In this document: in pieces, positions 18,125 to 28,100 of the stretch | Position numbering within the stretch: position 1 is the stretch's first letter | Layout of the letters: each line of letters begins with the position of its first letter | DNA from: Inquilinus limosus | GTDB lineage: Bacteria; Pseudomonadota; Alphaproteobacteria; DSM-16000; Inquilinaceae | Direction of reading: 5' to 3' | Assembly: GCF_002195995.1 (NCBI RefSeq) | Contig: NZ_NHON01000027.1 | Location: 1-64,000, forward strand | Length of the DNA stretch: 64,000 bases | Position numbers and translations under genes: made by a program | The notes under the pieces: generated by a model | What the model was told of the DNA's origin: nothing | Databases searched by the model: none | The model's input: the letters and a program-made list of their open reading frames with translations, nothing else

Positions 18125-18631
18125 TCAGAGCCTCCGGATCAGCCACAGCACCAGGTCGTCGTCGACCGGCACCGAGTCGCCGGGCACCACCGGCTGCTCC
18201 CGCCAGGTGATGCCGCGGCCGTCGGGACGGTAGCCCAGCCCGGCATAGAGCCGCTGGGCCGGGCCGCAATCGGCATAGAGGCCGACGCCGAGGCCGATAT
18301 GGGCGCGCCCGGCCGCCCGCGCCAGATCCTCGAAGGCGCGGATCAGTGCCGTACCGATACCTCTGCCCCGCGCCGGCGCGGCCACCACCAGGTTGTTGAT
18401 CTCCGGCACCGAAGCAGCCCGGAACGGCGCGTAATCCGAGTCCCAGGCCAGGGTGCCGTAGCCGACCGGACGGCCGCCGTCCCATGCCAGGCGTACGGCG
18501 CGCCGGCCGGCGGACTGATCGGCGAGGTAGACGTCCCACAGCGCCACGGCGGCGTTCCAGGCCGCGCCGCCTTCAACCGCGGCGATCCGGGCATGATCCT
18601 CCGGGCGCAGTTCGCGCAGCTCGATCGCCAT
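18125..18631 (-). CDS. GNAT-family N-acetyltransferase
   Basis: A 168-residue acetyltransferase. The acetyl-CoA pyrophosphate loop reads APARGRGIGTALI, preceded by the strand EINNLVVA and followed by RLYAGLGYRPDG, the usual GNAT C-terminal motif. The substrate is unknown. ATG 18631 is preferred over an in-frame TTG because GGAGG lies 8 bases upstream. It is divergent from the nucleoside hydrolase gene. Confidence 0.85.
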   Translation of the reverse strand: MAIELRELRPEDHARIAAVEGGAAWNAAVALWDVYLADQSAGRRAVRLAWDGGRPVGYGTLAWDSDYAPFRAASVPEINNLVVAAPARGRGIGTALIRAFEDLARAAGRAHIGLGVGLYADCGPAQRLYAGLGYRPDGRGITWREQPVVPGDSVPVDDDLVLWLIRRL

Positions 18632-18766
18632 GGCGGCTTCCTCCAAATGACGGCGTGCACCCTACACACCGGTCGCGCCGCCGTCGCCCGGCATGCGATC
18701 GTAGGATGACGGACCGCCGGCGACTCGGAACGAAGGACGCGGGTCCGCGCAGGAGGAGGCACAGCA

Positions 18767-19852
18767 ATGCAGCGATGGATCGCCGCCGCCGTGACGGCAG
18801 GGGTGCTGGCCGCGACGCCGGCCATGGCCGCCGAGAAGGTCATCATCGACACGGATTTCAGCACCGCGGGGGATGACGGCCAGGTCCTGATCATGGCCGC
18901 GCAACTGGACCGCCAGGGCGTGATCGACCTCAAGGGCGTCACCGTGGTGACCGGCAACAACTGGCTGAAGCAGGAGGTGGCGGACGCGCTGCGGGCGGTC
19001 GAGCGCCTGGGCATCGCCGACAAGGTTGGAATCTATGCCGGCGCCAGCCTGCCGCTGGTGCACGACCCCAGGAGCTTCGAGAGCGAGCGCACCCTGTTCG
19101 GCTTCGGCGAGAGCTACAAGACCGCATTCCACCGGCCGCAGCCGGCCGATGCCGATCTCGTCGCCCCGCCGGACGGCTTCGCCAAGACCACGAAGCCGCG
19201 CGACGCGCACGCGGTCGACTTCATCGTCGACACAGTGAAGGCCAACCCGCACGAGGTGTCGTTGCTGGTGATCGGCCCGGCGACCAACATCGCGCTGGCG
19301 GTGCGCAAGAACCCGGAGATCGTGCCGCTGATCAAGAAGATCGTCTACATGGCCGGCGCCTTCGACGTCCGCGGCAACACCACCCCGGCCGCCGAGATGA
19401 ATGTCTGGATCGACCCCGAGGCCGCGCGCATCGTCATGCGCGAGCCGATCGACCAGGCGATCATCCCGCTCGACGTCACCGACATCACCCAGCTCGGCAA
19501 GGCGGATTTCGACCGCATCATGGCCGCCGGCGGCCCGATCCCGGCGCTGTTCAAGGACAGCTGGATGGCCAAGGCCTTCGCCAAGGACGCGAAGGCGACC
19601 GTCAACGTCTTCGACACCCTCGCCCTCGCCTATCTGCTCGATCCGGGCTACGCGACCAAGGTCGAGGACCTGTTCGTCGATGTCGACATCGCCTTCGGCC
19701 CCGGCTATGGCCGCACCTACGGCTATTGGCAGGAGCAGCCGACCAGGCTGCTGCAGAAGATCAAGGTGGTGAAGCAGTTCGACAACCGCCGCTTCTTCGA
19801 CCTGTATGTCGACCTGATGACCCGGCCGGTGCCGATCAAGCCGGCGACCTGA
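18767..19852 (+). CDS. periplasmic nucleoside hydrolase (IunH-type)
   Basis: A 361-residue protein with signal peptide MQRWIAAAVTAGVLAATPA and cleavage likely after AMA. The mature chain begins KVIIDTDFSTAGDDGQ, the Ca2+-binding Asp cluster of inosine-uridine nucleoside hydrolases with a two-residue insertion compared with the usual DxDPGxDD. IGPATNIALA, EMNVWIDPEAA and IIPLDVT are further family segments. It would split exported or environmental nucleosides to base and ribose in the periplasm. AGGAGG occurs upstream of the ATG. No nucleobase transporter is next to it. Confidence 0.85.
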   Translation: MQRWIAAAVTAGVLAATPAMAAEKVIIDTDFSTAGDDGQVLIMAAQLDRQGVIDLKGVTVVTGNNWLKQEVADALRAVERLGIADKVGIYAGASLPLVHDPRSFESERTLFGFGESYKTAFHRPQPADADLVAPPDGFAKTTKPRDAHAVDFIVDTVKANPHEVSLLVIGPATNIALAVRKNPEIVPLIKKIVYMAGAFDVRGNTTPAAEMNVWIDPEAARIVMREPIDQAIIPLDVTDITQLGKADFDRIMAAGGPIPALFKDSWMAKAFAKDAKATVNVFDTLALAYLLDPGYATKVEDLFVDVDIAFGPGYGRTYGYWQEQPTRLLQKIKVVKQFDNRRFFDLYVDLMTRPVPIKPAT

Positions 19853-19897
19853 CCAGCCCGAGCACGATCGAGGCGTCCAGCCGGTCGGCATGGCCCG

Positions 19898-20038
19898 ATG
19901 ACGCTGGAGCAGAGCGTGCTGCGGGTCGAGGAGGCAGCGGAGTTGCGGCTGGTCGCCTATATTCCGGTCGACGATGACAGCCGCCGGATCGTGGCGCGGC
20001 TGCGGCAAGAGTGGCGGCAACCCAAGGAGCATGGATGA
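19898..20038 (+). CDS. small uncharacterised ORF coupled to the next gene
   Basis: A 46-codon frame not recognised as any family. The product is mostly charged and helical (EEAAELRLVAYIPVDDD, then IVARLRQEWRQ). Codon choice is GC-rich in third positions like the neighbours, which argues for real coding. Its TGA shares one base with the ATG of the next gene (TGATG), the signature of translational coupling. No strong RBS is visible before its ATG. It could also be a remnant of a larger gene. Confidence 0.4.
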   Translation: MTLEQSVLRVEEAAELRLVAYIPVDDDSRRIVARLRQEWRQPKEHG

Positions 20039-20652
20039 TGTCGGAGCCGGATGGCGCCTTTCTCAAGCTGCGGATCGCCCGGTCCGACCTCGTCCGCTGG
20101 CTGGACGCGCCGCCCGCTCGGGCGTCGAGCTGGCTCGACTGGCGGGATATCGGCGGCCAGTGGTATTTCGGTGGTGGCCCTGAGGACATCCGCACCGTCT
20201 CCATGGCGCAGCTGCTGCGCACCATCGCGGAATGCGACGCCGCCGTGGCCGGCATCGCCACCAACCGGCAGGCGCTGCGCGGCATCCTCGACGCCGCCGA
20301 GGCCCCCCAGCTCCGGCACGCGGCCTATGATCCCGGCACGCAGGATTTCGTCGCCGGCACCCTGACCTATTCCGAGAACCTGAACGATTTCATCGTGTTC
20401 CTGGCGATCATCCGGGGCGCGGCCGCCTTCCTGGCGCCGGACGGGCACGGCATCGCCGTGATCCACAACTACCTCTGGGGCGACGAGGACGAGCAGATCA
20501 CCCAGGCGGCGCTGCACCTCGGCCCCGGCAACGCCTCCGGCTTCATGGACGAGGCCGAGGGCCGCAGCGCCGGCGGCGCCTTCCAGGCCCTGGCCGACCG
20601 GATGCTCGATCAGGCCGGCCCGCCCGCGGACGAGCTGGACTCGCTGCGCTAG
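20038..20652 (+). CDS. uncharacterised protein, 204 aa
   Basis: I do not recognise this family. The protein has no signal peptide or membrane helix. It starts SEPDGAFLKLRIARSDLVRW, has several Trp residues (LDWRDIGGQWYFGGG), a middle acidic part DPGTQDFVAGTLTYSENLND, and a hydrophobic segment IVFLAIIRGAAAFLA that is more likely a buried helix than a membrane span. AAGGAG lies just upstream (20024-20029). The ATG at 20038 overlaps the stop of the preceding small frame by one base. An earlier in-frame ATG-like start was not used. Confidence 0.65.
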   Translation: MSEPDGAFLKLRIARSDLVRWLDAPPARASSWLDWRDIGGQWYFGGGPEDIRTVSMAQLLRTIAECDAAVAGIATNRQALRGILDAAEAPQLRHAAYDPGTQDFVAGTLTYSENLNDFIVFLAIIRGAAAFLAPDGHGIAVIHNYLWGDEDEQITQAALHLGPGNASGFMDEAEGRSAGGAFQALADRMLDQAGPPADELDSLR

Positions 20653-20763
20653 CGCCATGCGCCATGCGCCGGACGCGGCCCGGGCCGGGCGGCGATCCCT
20701 CTTGGGAAATCCCGGCCGATGGCCCCAAGATGCGCGCCGCAGAGAGGCTTTTCGAGACCCCGA

Positions 20764-22149
20764 ATGACCCAGATCCTGAAGACCATCACGCCGGTGAACG
20801 GCGGCATCTATGTCGAGCGGCCGCTGGCCACCCCGGCCGAGGCCGAGGCGGCGTTGGCCCGCGCCCGGGTGGCCCAGGCCGAGTGGCGGCGGGTGCCGGT
20901 GTCGGAGCGGGCGCGCCTGCTGTCCGCCGCGGTCGACGCCTTCGTCGCCGCCGGGCCGGAGATCGCGCGCGAGATCACTTGGCAGATGGGCCGGCCGGTG
21001 CGCTACACCCCCGGCGAGGTGCGCGGCTTCGAGGAGCGGGCGCGCTACATGATCTCGGTGGCCGAAGGCGCCCTGGCCGATGTCGATGTCGGGCCGAAGG
21101 AAGGCTTCCGCCGCTTCATCCGGCGCGACCCGCTGGGCACGGTCTTCGTCGTCGCCCCCTGGAACTACCCGTACCTGACCGCGGTCAACGCCGTGGTCCC
21201 GGCGCTGATGGCCGGCAATGCGGTGATCCTGAAGCATTCGCACCAGACGCCGCTCTGCGCTGAGCGCTTCGCCGAAGCGCTCAAGAACCTGCCGCCGGGC
21301 GTGTTCCAGCACCTCCACGCCGACCACGACACCACGGCGAAGATGATCGGCAGCGGCGCGGTCGACTTCGTCGCCTTCACCGGCTCGGTCCCCGGCGGCA
21401 AGGCAGTCGAGGCCGCGGCGGCCGGCCGTTTCGTCGGCGTCGGGCTGGAGCTCGGCGGCAAGGACCCCGGCTATGTCCGCGCCGATGCCGACCTGAAGCA
21501 CGCCATCGACACGCTGGTCGACGGCGCCTTCTTCAACTCCGGCCAGTCCTGCTGCGGCATCGAGCGGATCTATGTCCACGCCTCGGTCTACGATTCCTTC
21601 GTCGAGGGCGCGGTCGAGCTGACCAAGCAGTACGTGCTGGGCGACCCGACCGAGGAGGCGACGACGCTGGGACCCATGGTCCGGGCCTCGGCCGCCGATT
21701 TCGTGCGCGGCCAGACGGCGGAGGCGGTGCGCCAGGGCGCCCGCGCCCTGATCGACGCCAAGGGCTTCGCCGCCGACCGGCCCGGCACGCCCTATCTGGC
21801 GCCGCAGATCCTGACCGGCGTCGACCATTCGATGCGGGTGATGACCGAGGAGAGCTTCGGCCCCGTCGTCGGCATCATGAAGGTGGCGTCGGACGAGGAG
21901 GCGGTGCGGCTGATGAATGACAGCCCCTACGGGCTGACCGCGTCGGTCTTCACCCGCGACGTCGACGCCGCCATCGTCCTCGGCGACCAGGTGGCGACCG
22001 GCACCTGGTTCCTGAACCGCTGCGACTATCTGGACCCGGCCCTGGCCTGGACCGGCGTCAAGGATTCCGGCCGCGGCTGCACCCTCTCGGCCCTCGGCTA
22101 CGATTATCTGACCCGGCCGAAGTCGTTCCATCTGCGGCTGCCGGGGTGA
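20764..22149 (+). CDS. NAD(P)-dependent aldehyde dehydrogenase
   Basis: A 461-residue aldehyde dehydrogenase. VVAPWNYPYLTAVNAVVPAL is the conserved cofactor region, FTGSVPGG the NAD-binding loop, LELGGKDPGYV carries the general-base Glu, and FNSGQSCCG the catalytic Cys. GYV following the Glu and KHSHQTPLCAE instead of the usual KPSxxTP mark a distinct subgroup. It is followed within about 150 bases, across a repeat, by an iron alcohol dehydrogenase on the same strand, so the pair likely oxidises an alcohol to its acid. The ATG at 20764 is used rather than an in-frame one 15 codons earlier. Confidence 0.9.
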   Translation: MTQILKTITPVNGGIYVERPLATPAEAEAALARARVAQAEWRRVPVSERARLLSAAVDAFVAAGPEIAREITWQMGRPVRYTPGEVRGFEERARYMISVAEGALADVDVGPKEGFRRFIRRDPLGTVFVVAPWNYPYLTAVNAVVPALMAGNAVILKHSHQTPLCAERFAEALKNLPPGVFQHLHADHDTTAKMIGSGAVDFVAFTGSVPGGKAVEAAAAGRFVGVGLELGGKDPGYVRADADLKHAIDTLVDGAFFNSGQSCCGIERIYVHASVYDSFVEGAVELTKQYVLGDPTEEATTLGPMVRASAADFVRGQTAEAVRQGARALIDAKGFAADRPGTPYLAPQILTGVDHSMRVMTEESFGPVVGIMKVASDEEAVRLMNDSPYGLTASVFTRDVDAAIVLGDQVATGTWFLNRCDYLDPALAWTGVKDSGRGCTLSALGYDYLTRPKSFHLRLPG

Positions 22150-22181
22150 GAAAAGCCCGACTGGCTTCTGTATTTTAGTCT

Positions 22182-22268
22182 TGTCATTGCCGGGCTTGAC
22201 CCGGCAATCCAGGGGCCGCGGGGCCGGCTCTTGCGGCCCTGGATGCCCGGGTCAAGCCCGGGCATGAC
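22182..22268. repeat. palindromic intergenic repeat, family C
   Basis: TTGTCATTGCCGGGCTTGAC at the left end pairs with GTCAAGCCCGGGCATGACA at the right end. It lies between the aldehyde and alcohol dehydrogenase genes. Confidence 0.85.
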
Positions 22269-22297
22269 ACTGGGAAAAGCCGTCAACGACAGGGCGG

Positions 22298-23467
22298 ATG
22301 AAGGCGACGATGCTCAAAGGCAACTGGAACTACCCGACCGCGGTGAAGTTCGGCCCCGGCCGGATCAAGGAGCTGCCGGACCTGTGCAAGGCCCATGGCC
22401 TGACGCGGCCGTTGCTGGTGACCGACCCCGGCCTGGCCAAGCTGGCGATGATCGCCGATGCCGTCGCCGCCAACGAGGCCGCCGGTATCCCGACCGCGGT
22501 GTTCAGCGACGTCAAGCCGAACCCGACCGGCAAGAACGTCGCCGACGGCGTCGCCGTGTACAGGGCCGGCGGCCATGACGGCGTCATCGCCTTCGGCGGC
22601 GGCAGCCCCCTGGATGCCGGCAAGGCCATCGCCTTCCACGCCGGCCAGTCGCGGCCGCTGTGGGATTTCGAGGATATCGGCGACTGGTGGACCCGCGCCG
22701 ATGCCTCCAAGATCGCTCCGGTGATCGCCATCCCGACCACGGCCGGCACGGGGTCGGAGGTCGGGCGTGCCGGCGTCATCACCGACGAGGATGCGCATGT
22801 GAAGCGCATCATCTTCCACCCGAAGATGCTGCCCGTCGTGGTCATCGCCGATCCGGAGCTGACGGTCGGACTGCCGCCGAAGGTCACCGCCGCCACCGGC
22901 ATGGATGCGCTGGCGCATTGCCTGGAGGCGTTCTGCGCCCCCGGCTTCCACCCGATGGCCGACGGCATCGCGCTGGAAGGCACCCGGCTGATCCGCGAAT
23001 GGCTGCCGGTCGCGGTCAGCGACGGCAGAAACCTCGAGGCGCGCGGCAACATGCTGGTGGCCGCCAGCATGGGCGCCACCGCCTTCCAGAAGGGGCTGGG
23101 GTCGATCCACTCCCTCGCCCACCCGCTGGGCGCCCTTTATGACGCGCATCACGGCCTGCTGAACGGCATCCTGATGCCCTACTGCATGGTCCACAACAGG
23201 GACGCGATCGAGGGACGGATGGAGCGGCTGGGCCGCACCATCGGCCTGTCGAAGCCCAGCTTCGACACCGTCCTGGTCTGGGTGCTGGACCTGCGCCGCG
23301 AGATCGGCATCCCGCACACGCTGAAGGAGATCGGCATCGGCGACAACCGGGCCGAGGAGATCGGCCGGATGGCGGAAGCGGATCCCTCCACCGGCAGCAA
23401 CGCCAAGCCGGTCAAGGCCGACGATCTGCGCGCGGTGTTCGTCGACGCGGTGAACGGGCGACTGTAA
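22298..23467 (+). CDS. iron-containing alcohol dehydrogenase
   Basis: A 389-residue group III alcohol dehydrogenase. Landmarks are the nucleotide-binding FGGGSPLDAGKAIAF, the threonine-rich PTTAGTGSEV, and metal ligands in GMDALAHCLEAFCA and SIHSLAHPLGALYDAHHG. It likely acts with the aldehyde dehydrogenase just upstream on an alcohol of unknown identity. Two in-frame ATGs are possible (22298 and 22310); the second has GAAGG five bases before it. Confidence 0.9.
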   Translation: MKATMLKGNWNYPTAVKFGPGRIKELPDLCKAHGLTRPLLVTDPGLAKLAMIADAVAANEAAGIPTAVFSDVKPNPTGKNVADGVAVYRAGGHDGVIAFGGGSPLDAGKAIAFHAGQSRPLWDFEDIGDWWTRADASKIAPVIAIPTTAGTGSEVGRAGVITDEDAHVKRIIFHPKMLPVVVIADPELTVGLPPKVTAATGMDALAHCLEAFCAPGFHPMADGIALEGTRLIREWLPVAVSDGRNLEARGNMLVAASMGATAFQKGLGSIHSLAHPLGALYDAHHGLLNGILMPYCMVHNRDAIEGRMERLGRTIGLSKPSFDTVLVWVLDLRREIGIPHTLKEIGIGDNRAEEIGRMAEADPSTGSNAKPVKADDLRAVFVDAVNGRL

Positions 23468-23484
23468 GGCCTTCGCTCCCGGTG

Positions 23485-23519
23485 TTGTCATCGCCGGGCT
23501 TGGCCCGGCGATGCAGGGG
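23485..23519. repeat. half copy of palindromic repeat, family C
   Basis: Only the left arm (TTGTCATCGCCGGGCTTGGC...) is present, followed 26 bases later by a complete family B copy. Confidence 0.7.
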
Positions 23520-23544
23520 TTGCTCAGCAGCCGAAATATTGATC

Positions 23545-23634
23545 CGTCATGGCGAGCCCCGAAGGGGCGTGGCCATCCAGGGCCGCTCGCGGTGGCCCCT
23601 GGATGGCCACGTCGCTGCGCTCCTCGCCATGACG
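23545..23634. repeat. palindromic intergenic repeat, family B
   Basis: Complete hairpin of the same family as the copy at 6209, with arms CGTCATGGCGAGCCCCGAAG and TCCTCGCCATGACG. Confidence 0.85.
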
Positions 23635-23870
23635 GAGAAGGGGATCGAAGAAGGCGATCTCTCGGGCCATCGAGGCCCTCCCCTTCGCCTCTTTCTCCCC
23701 GGCTACGGCTGCGCCGGATGCCCTCTACTCGTGCGGCATTTTGCATTCCGTCGCACGTGACGCATTGAAAATTATTAACCCCATCGCACTGCACATAAGT
23801 CTTACAAGTTGGTCAGGCGCCGGGGGCGGGTGGGCCTTTGCCGGTGCGTTCCGGTTTCGGGATTCTGGCC

Positions 23871-25121
23871 ATGAAGCGCTCGGTTATGGGGGTCGTCGCG
23901 GTCCTCGGCATCGCCATTGCGGCCATCGCCTGGCAGCGCTTCGGCAATGCGGACGCGATCGAGCGCAGCGGCAAGGCCGCCGAGGCCGGCGGCCAGTCCG
24001 GATCCTCGAAGACTGCCGGCGGACGGTCGATTCCGGTCGTCACCGCCTCGGTCGAGCAGAAATCCGTCGCCACCGCCATCTCCGCCATCGGCACGGTCGA
24101 GCCGATCTCCACCGTCCTGGTCAGCTCGCGCATCGACAGCCAGGTCATGCAGGTCCATGTCGCCGACGGCCAGACCGTCCAGGCCGGCGACCTGCTGTTC
24201 ACCCTCGACGACAAGCCGGCCAAGGCCGCGATCGCCCTGGCCCAGGCCAACCTGGCCAAGGACCAGGCCGACCGCGACCAGACCGCGGGGGATGTCGAGC
24301 GCGACAAGCCGCTGGTCAAGACCGGCGCGGTCTCGCAGCAGGCCTATGACCTGGCGGTCGCCGCCGCCAAGCGGGCGGAGGCCAGCGTCGCCGCCGACCA
24401 GGCCAATCTCGACCAGGCGCAGCTGACCCTGTCCTACACCCAGATCCGGGCGCCGATCACCGGCCGCCTCGGCGTCGTCTCGGTCACCGCCGGCAACCTG
24501 GTCAAGGCCAACACCACCAGCAGCAACTCCAACAGCGGCGCCGTGACCAGCCTGGTCACCATCACCGAGGTGAACCCGATCCGCATCGCCTTCACGGTGC
24601 CGGAGCGGAACCTGGACGCGATCCGCGCGGCGATGACCGGCCCGACCCCGCCGAAGGTCGAGGCCTTCGACAGCGACGGCCGGCGCCGCATCGCCAGCGG
24701 GCAGCTGAGCTTCATCGACAGCACGGTCGACACCCGGTCGGGAACGATCCCGCTGAAGGCGACCTTCGACAACGCCGCCTTCGCCCTGTGGCCGGGGCAG
24801 TTCGTGCGCGCCTCGCTGCAGCTCGGCACCCAGGACAACGCCATCACCGTGCCGACGGTGGCCCTGCAGGCCGGCCAGGACGGCGCCTTCGTCTTCGTCG
24901 CCAGGCCCGACGGCACGGCCGAGGTCCGGCAGGTCACGGTGGCGCGGACGGTGGGTGACACCGCGGTGGTCGCCGAGGGGCTGAAGCCGGGCGAGAGGGT
25001 GGTGACCGAGGGCCAGCTGCGGCTGATGCAGGGCAGCCGCATCAGCGAGAAGACGGCCGGCACGCCGACCGCGACGCCGCCGCGCGCCGACGGCGTCGCC
25101 TCCGCCGTCAGCCCGACCTGA
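23871..25121 (+). CDS. RND efflux periplasmic adaptor (HlyD/MdtA-type)
   Basis: A 416-residue membrane-fusion protein. An N-terminal hydrophobic helix (VMGVVAVLGIAIAAIAW) anchors it, then the lipoyl half VSSRIDSQVMQVHVADGQTV, an alpha-hairpin, and LTLSYTQIRAPITGRLG, the signature after the hairpin. A Thr/Pro-rich tail ends the protein. It would link the downstream RND permease to an outer-membrane channel. ATG 23871 is preferred; an in-frame TTG 11 codons earlier adds nothing recognisable. Confidence 0.9.
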   Translation: MKRSVMGVVAVLGIAIAAIAWQRFGNADAIERSGKAAEAGGQSGSSKTAGGRSIPVVTASVEQKSVATAISAIGTVEPISTVLVSSRIDSQVMQVHVADGQTVQAGDLLFTLDDKPAKAAIALAQANLAKDQADRDQTAGDVERDKPLVKTGAVSQQAYDLAVAAAKRAEASVAADQANLDQAQLTLSYTQIRAPITGRLGVVSVTAGNLVKANTTSSNSNSGAVTSLVTITEVNPIRIAFTVPERNLDAIRAAMTGPTPPKVEAFDSDGRRRIASGQLSFIDSTVDTRSGTIPLKATFDNAAFALWPGQFVRASLQLGTQDNAITVPTVALQAGQDGAFVFVARPDGTAEVRQVTVARTVGDTAVVAEGLKPGERVVTEGQLRLMQGSRISEKTAGTPTATPPRADGVASAVSPT

Positions 25122-25143
25122 TCCGGGCGCGGAGGCCACGGCC

Positions 25144-28100
25144 ATGAACCTCTCCGAGCTCTGCATCCGCCGCCCGGTGATGACGACCCTGCTGACGGGC
25201 GCCATGGTGCTGGCGGGCCTGTTCGCCTTCGGCCAGCTGCCGATCGCGGCACTGCCCAACACCGATTTCCCGGTGATCAACGTCTCGGCCAGCCTGCCCG
25301 GCGCCAGCCCGGACACGATGGCGAGTTCGGTGGCCACGCCGCTGGAGAAGCAGTTCGAGACCATCGCCGGCATCCAGTCGATGTCCGCGACCTCGGTCCA
25401 GGGCGCGACCACCATCACCCTGGAATTCGACCTGAACCGCGACATCGACGCGGCCGCCGCCGACGTGCAGTCGGCCATCACCGCGGTGCAGCGCAAGCTG
25501 CCGCCGGAGATGACGTCGCCGCCGAGCTACCGCAAGGTCAACCCGGCCGACGCGCCGATCCTGCTGCTGTCGGTCAGCAGTGACACCCTGCCGCTGGCGA
25601 CGCTCGACAACTATGCCGAGCAGGTGATCTCGCCCAGCCTGTCGACGCTGAGCGGCGTGGCCCAGGTGTCGATCTATGGCAGCCAGAAATACGCCGTCCG
25701 CATCCAGGTCGACCCCGACGCGCTGAACCATCGCGGCATCAGCGTCGACGACATCCAGAAGGCGGTCGCCGCCGCCAACGTCAACACCCCGGTCGGCACC
25801 CTGCAGGGCCCGCAGCAGCAACTGATCCTGCAGGCCGACACGCAGATGTACGACGCCAAGGCCTTCGCCGACCTCATCGTCGCCTCCCCCAACGGCATGC
25901 CGGTGCGCCTCGGCGACGTGGCGAAGGTGATCGATTCGGTCGAGAACGACCAGACCGCCAGCTGGTTCGACCAGAACCGGTCGATCGTGCTGGCCGTGCA
26001 GCGCCAGCCGGACGCCAACACCGTCGCCATCGTCGACTCGGTGAAGGAGCTGCTGCCGAAGTTCAGCGCCGACATGCCGCCCTCGGTGAAGATCAGCGTG
26101 CTGAACGACCGGTCGACCTCGATCCGCCAGGCGGTGACCGACGTGCAGTTCACCCTGGGGCTGACCATCGCCCTGGTGGTGATGGTGATCTTCCTGTTCC
26201 TGCGCCGGCTGTCCGCCACCATCATCCCGACCGTGACGGTGCCGATCTCGCTGATCGCGACCGTCGCGGGCATGTATCTCTGCGGCTTCTCGATCGACAA
26301 CATCTCGCTCTTGGGCCTGACGCTCTCGGTCGGCCTCGTCGTCGACGACGCGATCGTGATGCTGGAGAACATCGTCCGCTACATCGAGGAAGGGATGAAG
26401 CCCTTCGAGGCGGCGCTGAAGGGCAGCCGGGAGATCGGCTTCACCATCCTGTCGATCACCCTGTCGCTGGTCGCGGTGTTCATCCCGGTGCTGCTGATGG
26501 GCGGCGTGGTCGGCCGCATCTTCAACGAGTTCGCGGTCGTGGTGACCATGTCGATCGCGGCGTCGGCCTTCGTGTCGCTGACGCTGACGCCGATGATGTG
26601 CTCGCGCTTCCTGCACAGCCATGACGAGGAGAAGCCGGAGGGCGCGCTGGGCCGGACGCTGGAGCGCGGCTTCGACGCCATCCTCGGCTTCTATTCCCGC
26701 ACGCTGCGCTGGTGCCTGGCGCACCGCCCGGTGATGCTGCTGGTGTTCTTCGGCACCATCGCCGGCACCATGCTGCTGTTCCAGGCGATCCCGAAGGGCT
26801 TCTTCCCGACCGAGGATCTGAGCCAGATCCTGGTCACCACCCAGGCGCGGCAGGACGTGTCCTTCGACGCCATGGCCGGGCTGCAGAGCCAGGTCCGCGA
26901 CGTGTTCCGGAAGTCGCCCTATGTCGATCACGTGGTGTCCAGCATCGGCACCAACGGCTATGGCGGGACGCTGAACTCCGGCCGCCTGTTCGTGCAGCTG
27001 AAGCCGAAGGAGCAGCGGCCGCCGCTCGACGCCGTGATCTCCGACCTGCGGCGGCAGCTCGGCCAGGTCTCCGGCATCGACAGCTACATGGTGCCGGTGC
27101 AGAACCTGCGCGTCGGCGGCCGCACCTCCTCCGCCCAGTACCAGTTCGTGATGCAGGGGCTGAACCAGCAGGAGCTGTACAGCTGGGCCGGCAGGATGAC
27201 GACCGAGATGCGGAAATCGTCGGTGCTGCAGGACGTGGTCAGCGACCTGCAGCTCAGCGCCCTGCAGGCGACGCTGAAGGTCGACCGCGACAAGGCGGCC
27301 CAGCTCGGCGTCACCAGCGACGCGCTGCGCTCGACCCTCTATGGCGGCTTCGGCACCGAGCAGATCTCGACCATCTTCACCTCGGTCGACAGCTATGAGG
27401 TGATCCTCGAGCTCGACCCCGCCTTCCCATGGACGGCGGATTCGCTCGACAAGATCTATGTCCGCTCCTCCAACGGCGACCTGGTGCCGCTCGGCGCCTT
27501 CGCCACGGTCGAGCGCACCGCCGGTCCGCTGTCGGTCAACCAGCAGGGCCAGCTGCCGGCCGTCACCATCTCCTTCAACGTCGCCGGCGGCAAGTCGCTG
27601 AGCGACGCGACGGCGGAGATCGACCGGATCAAGGCCGAGATCAACCTGCCGGTGACCATCACCACCGCCTATGCCGGCAACGCCCAGGTGTTCCAGCAGT
27701 CGCTGCAGAACCAGGGGCTGCTGCTGCTCGGCGCGGTGCTGACGATCTACATCGTGCTCGGCATCCTCTATGAGAGCTTCACCCACCCGCTGGTGATCCT
27801 CTCCGGCCTGCCTTCGGCGGCCATCGGCGCGCTGGGCACGCTGATGCTGTTCCGCACCGACCTGTCGGTGATCGCGATCATCGGCGTCCTGATGCTGATC
27901 GGCATCGTCAAGAAGAACGCGATCATGATGATCGACTTCGCGCTGAACGCGCAGCGCAGCGAGAAGCTGACGGCGCGCGACGCGATCTACCGCGCCTGTA
28001 CCCTGCGCTTCCGGCCGATCATGATGACCACCATGGCGGCGCTGATGGGCGCGCTGCCGATCGCCGTCGGTCAGGGGGCGAGCGCCGAGCTGCGCCAGCC

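Larger units (their letters stand above)
23468..23870. other. repeat-filled gap before the RND adaptor gene
   Basis: No gene is convincing. It contains half a family C repeat, a full family B repeat and, from about 23760, an AT-richer stretch that probably carries the adaptor promoter. Confidence 0.6.

Noticed and set aside
25108..27786. Long minus-strand frame opposite the RND permease
   Set aside because: The plus-strand protein has clear RND motifs; the antisense product is His/Arg/Gln-rich and non-globular.
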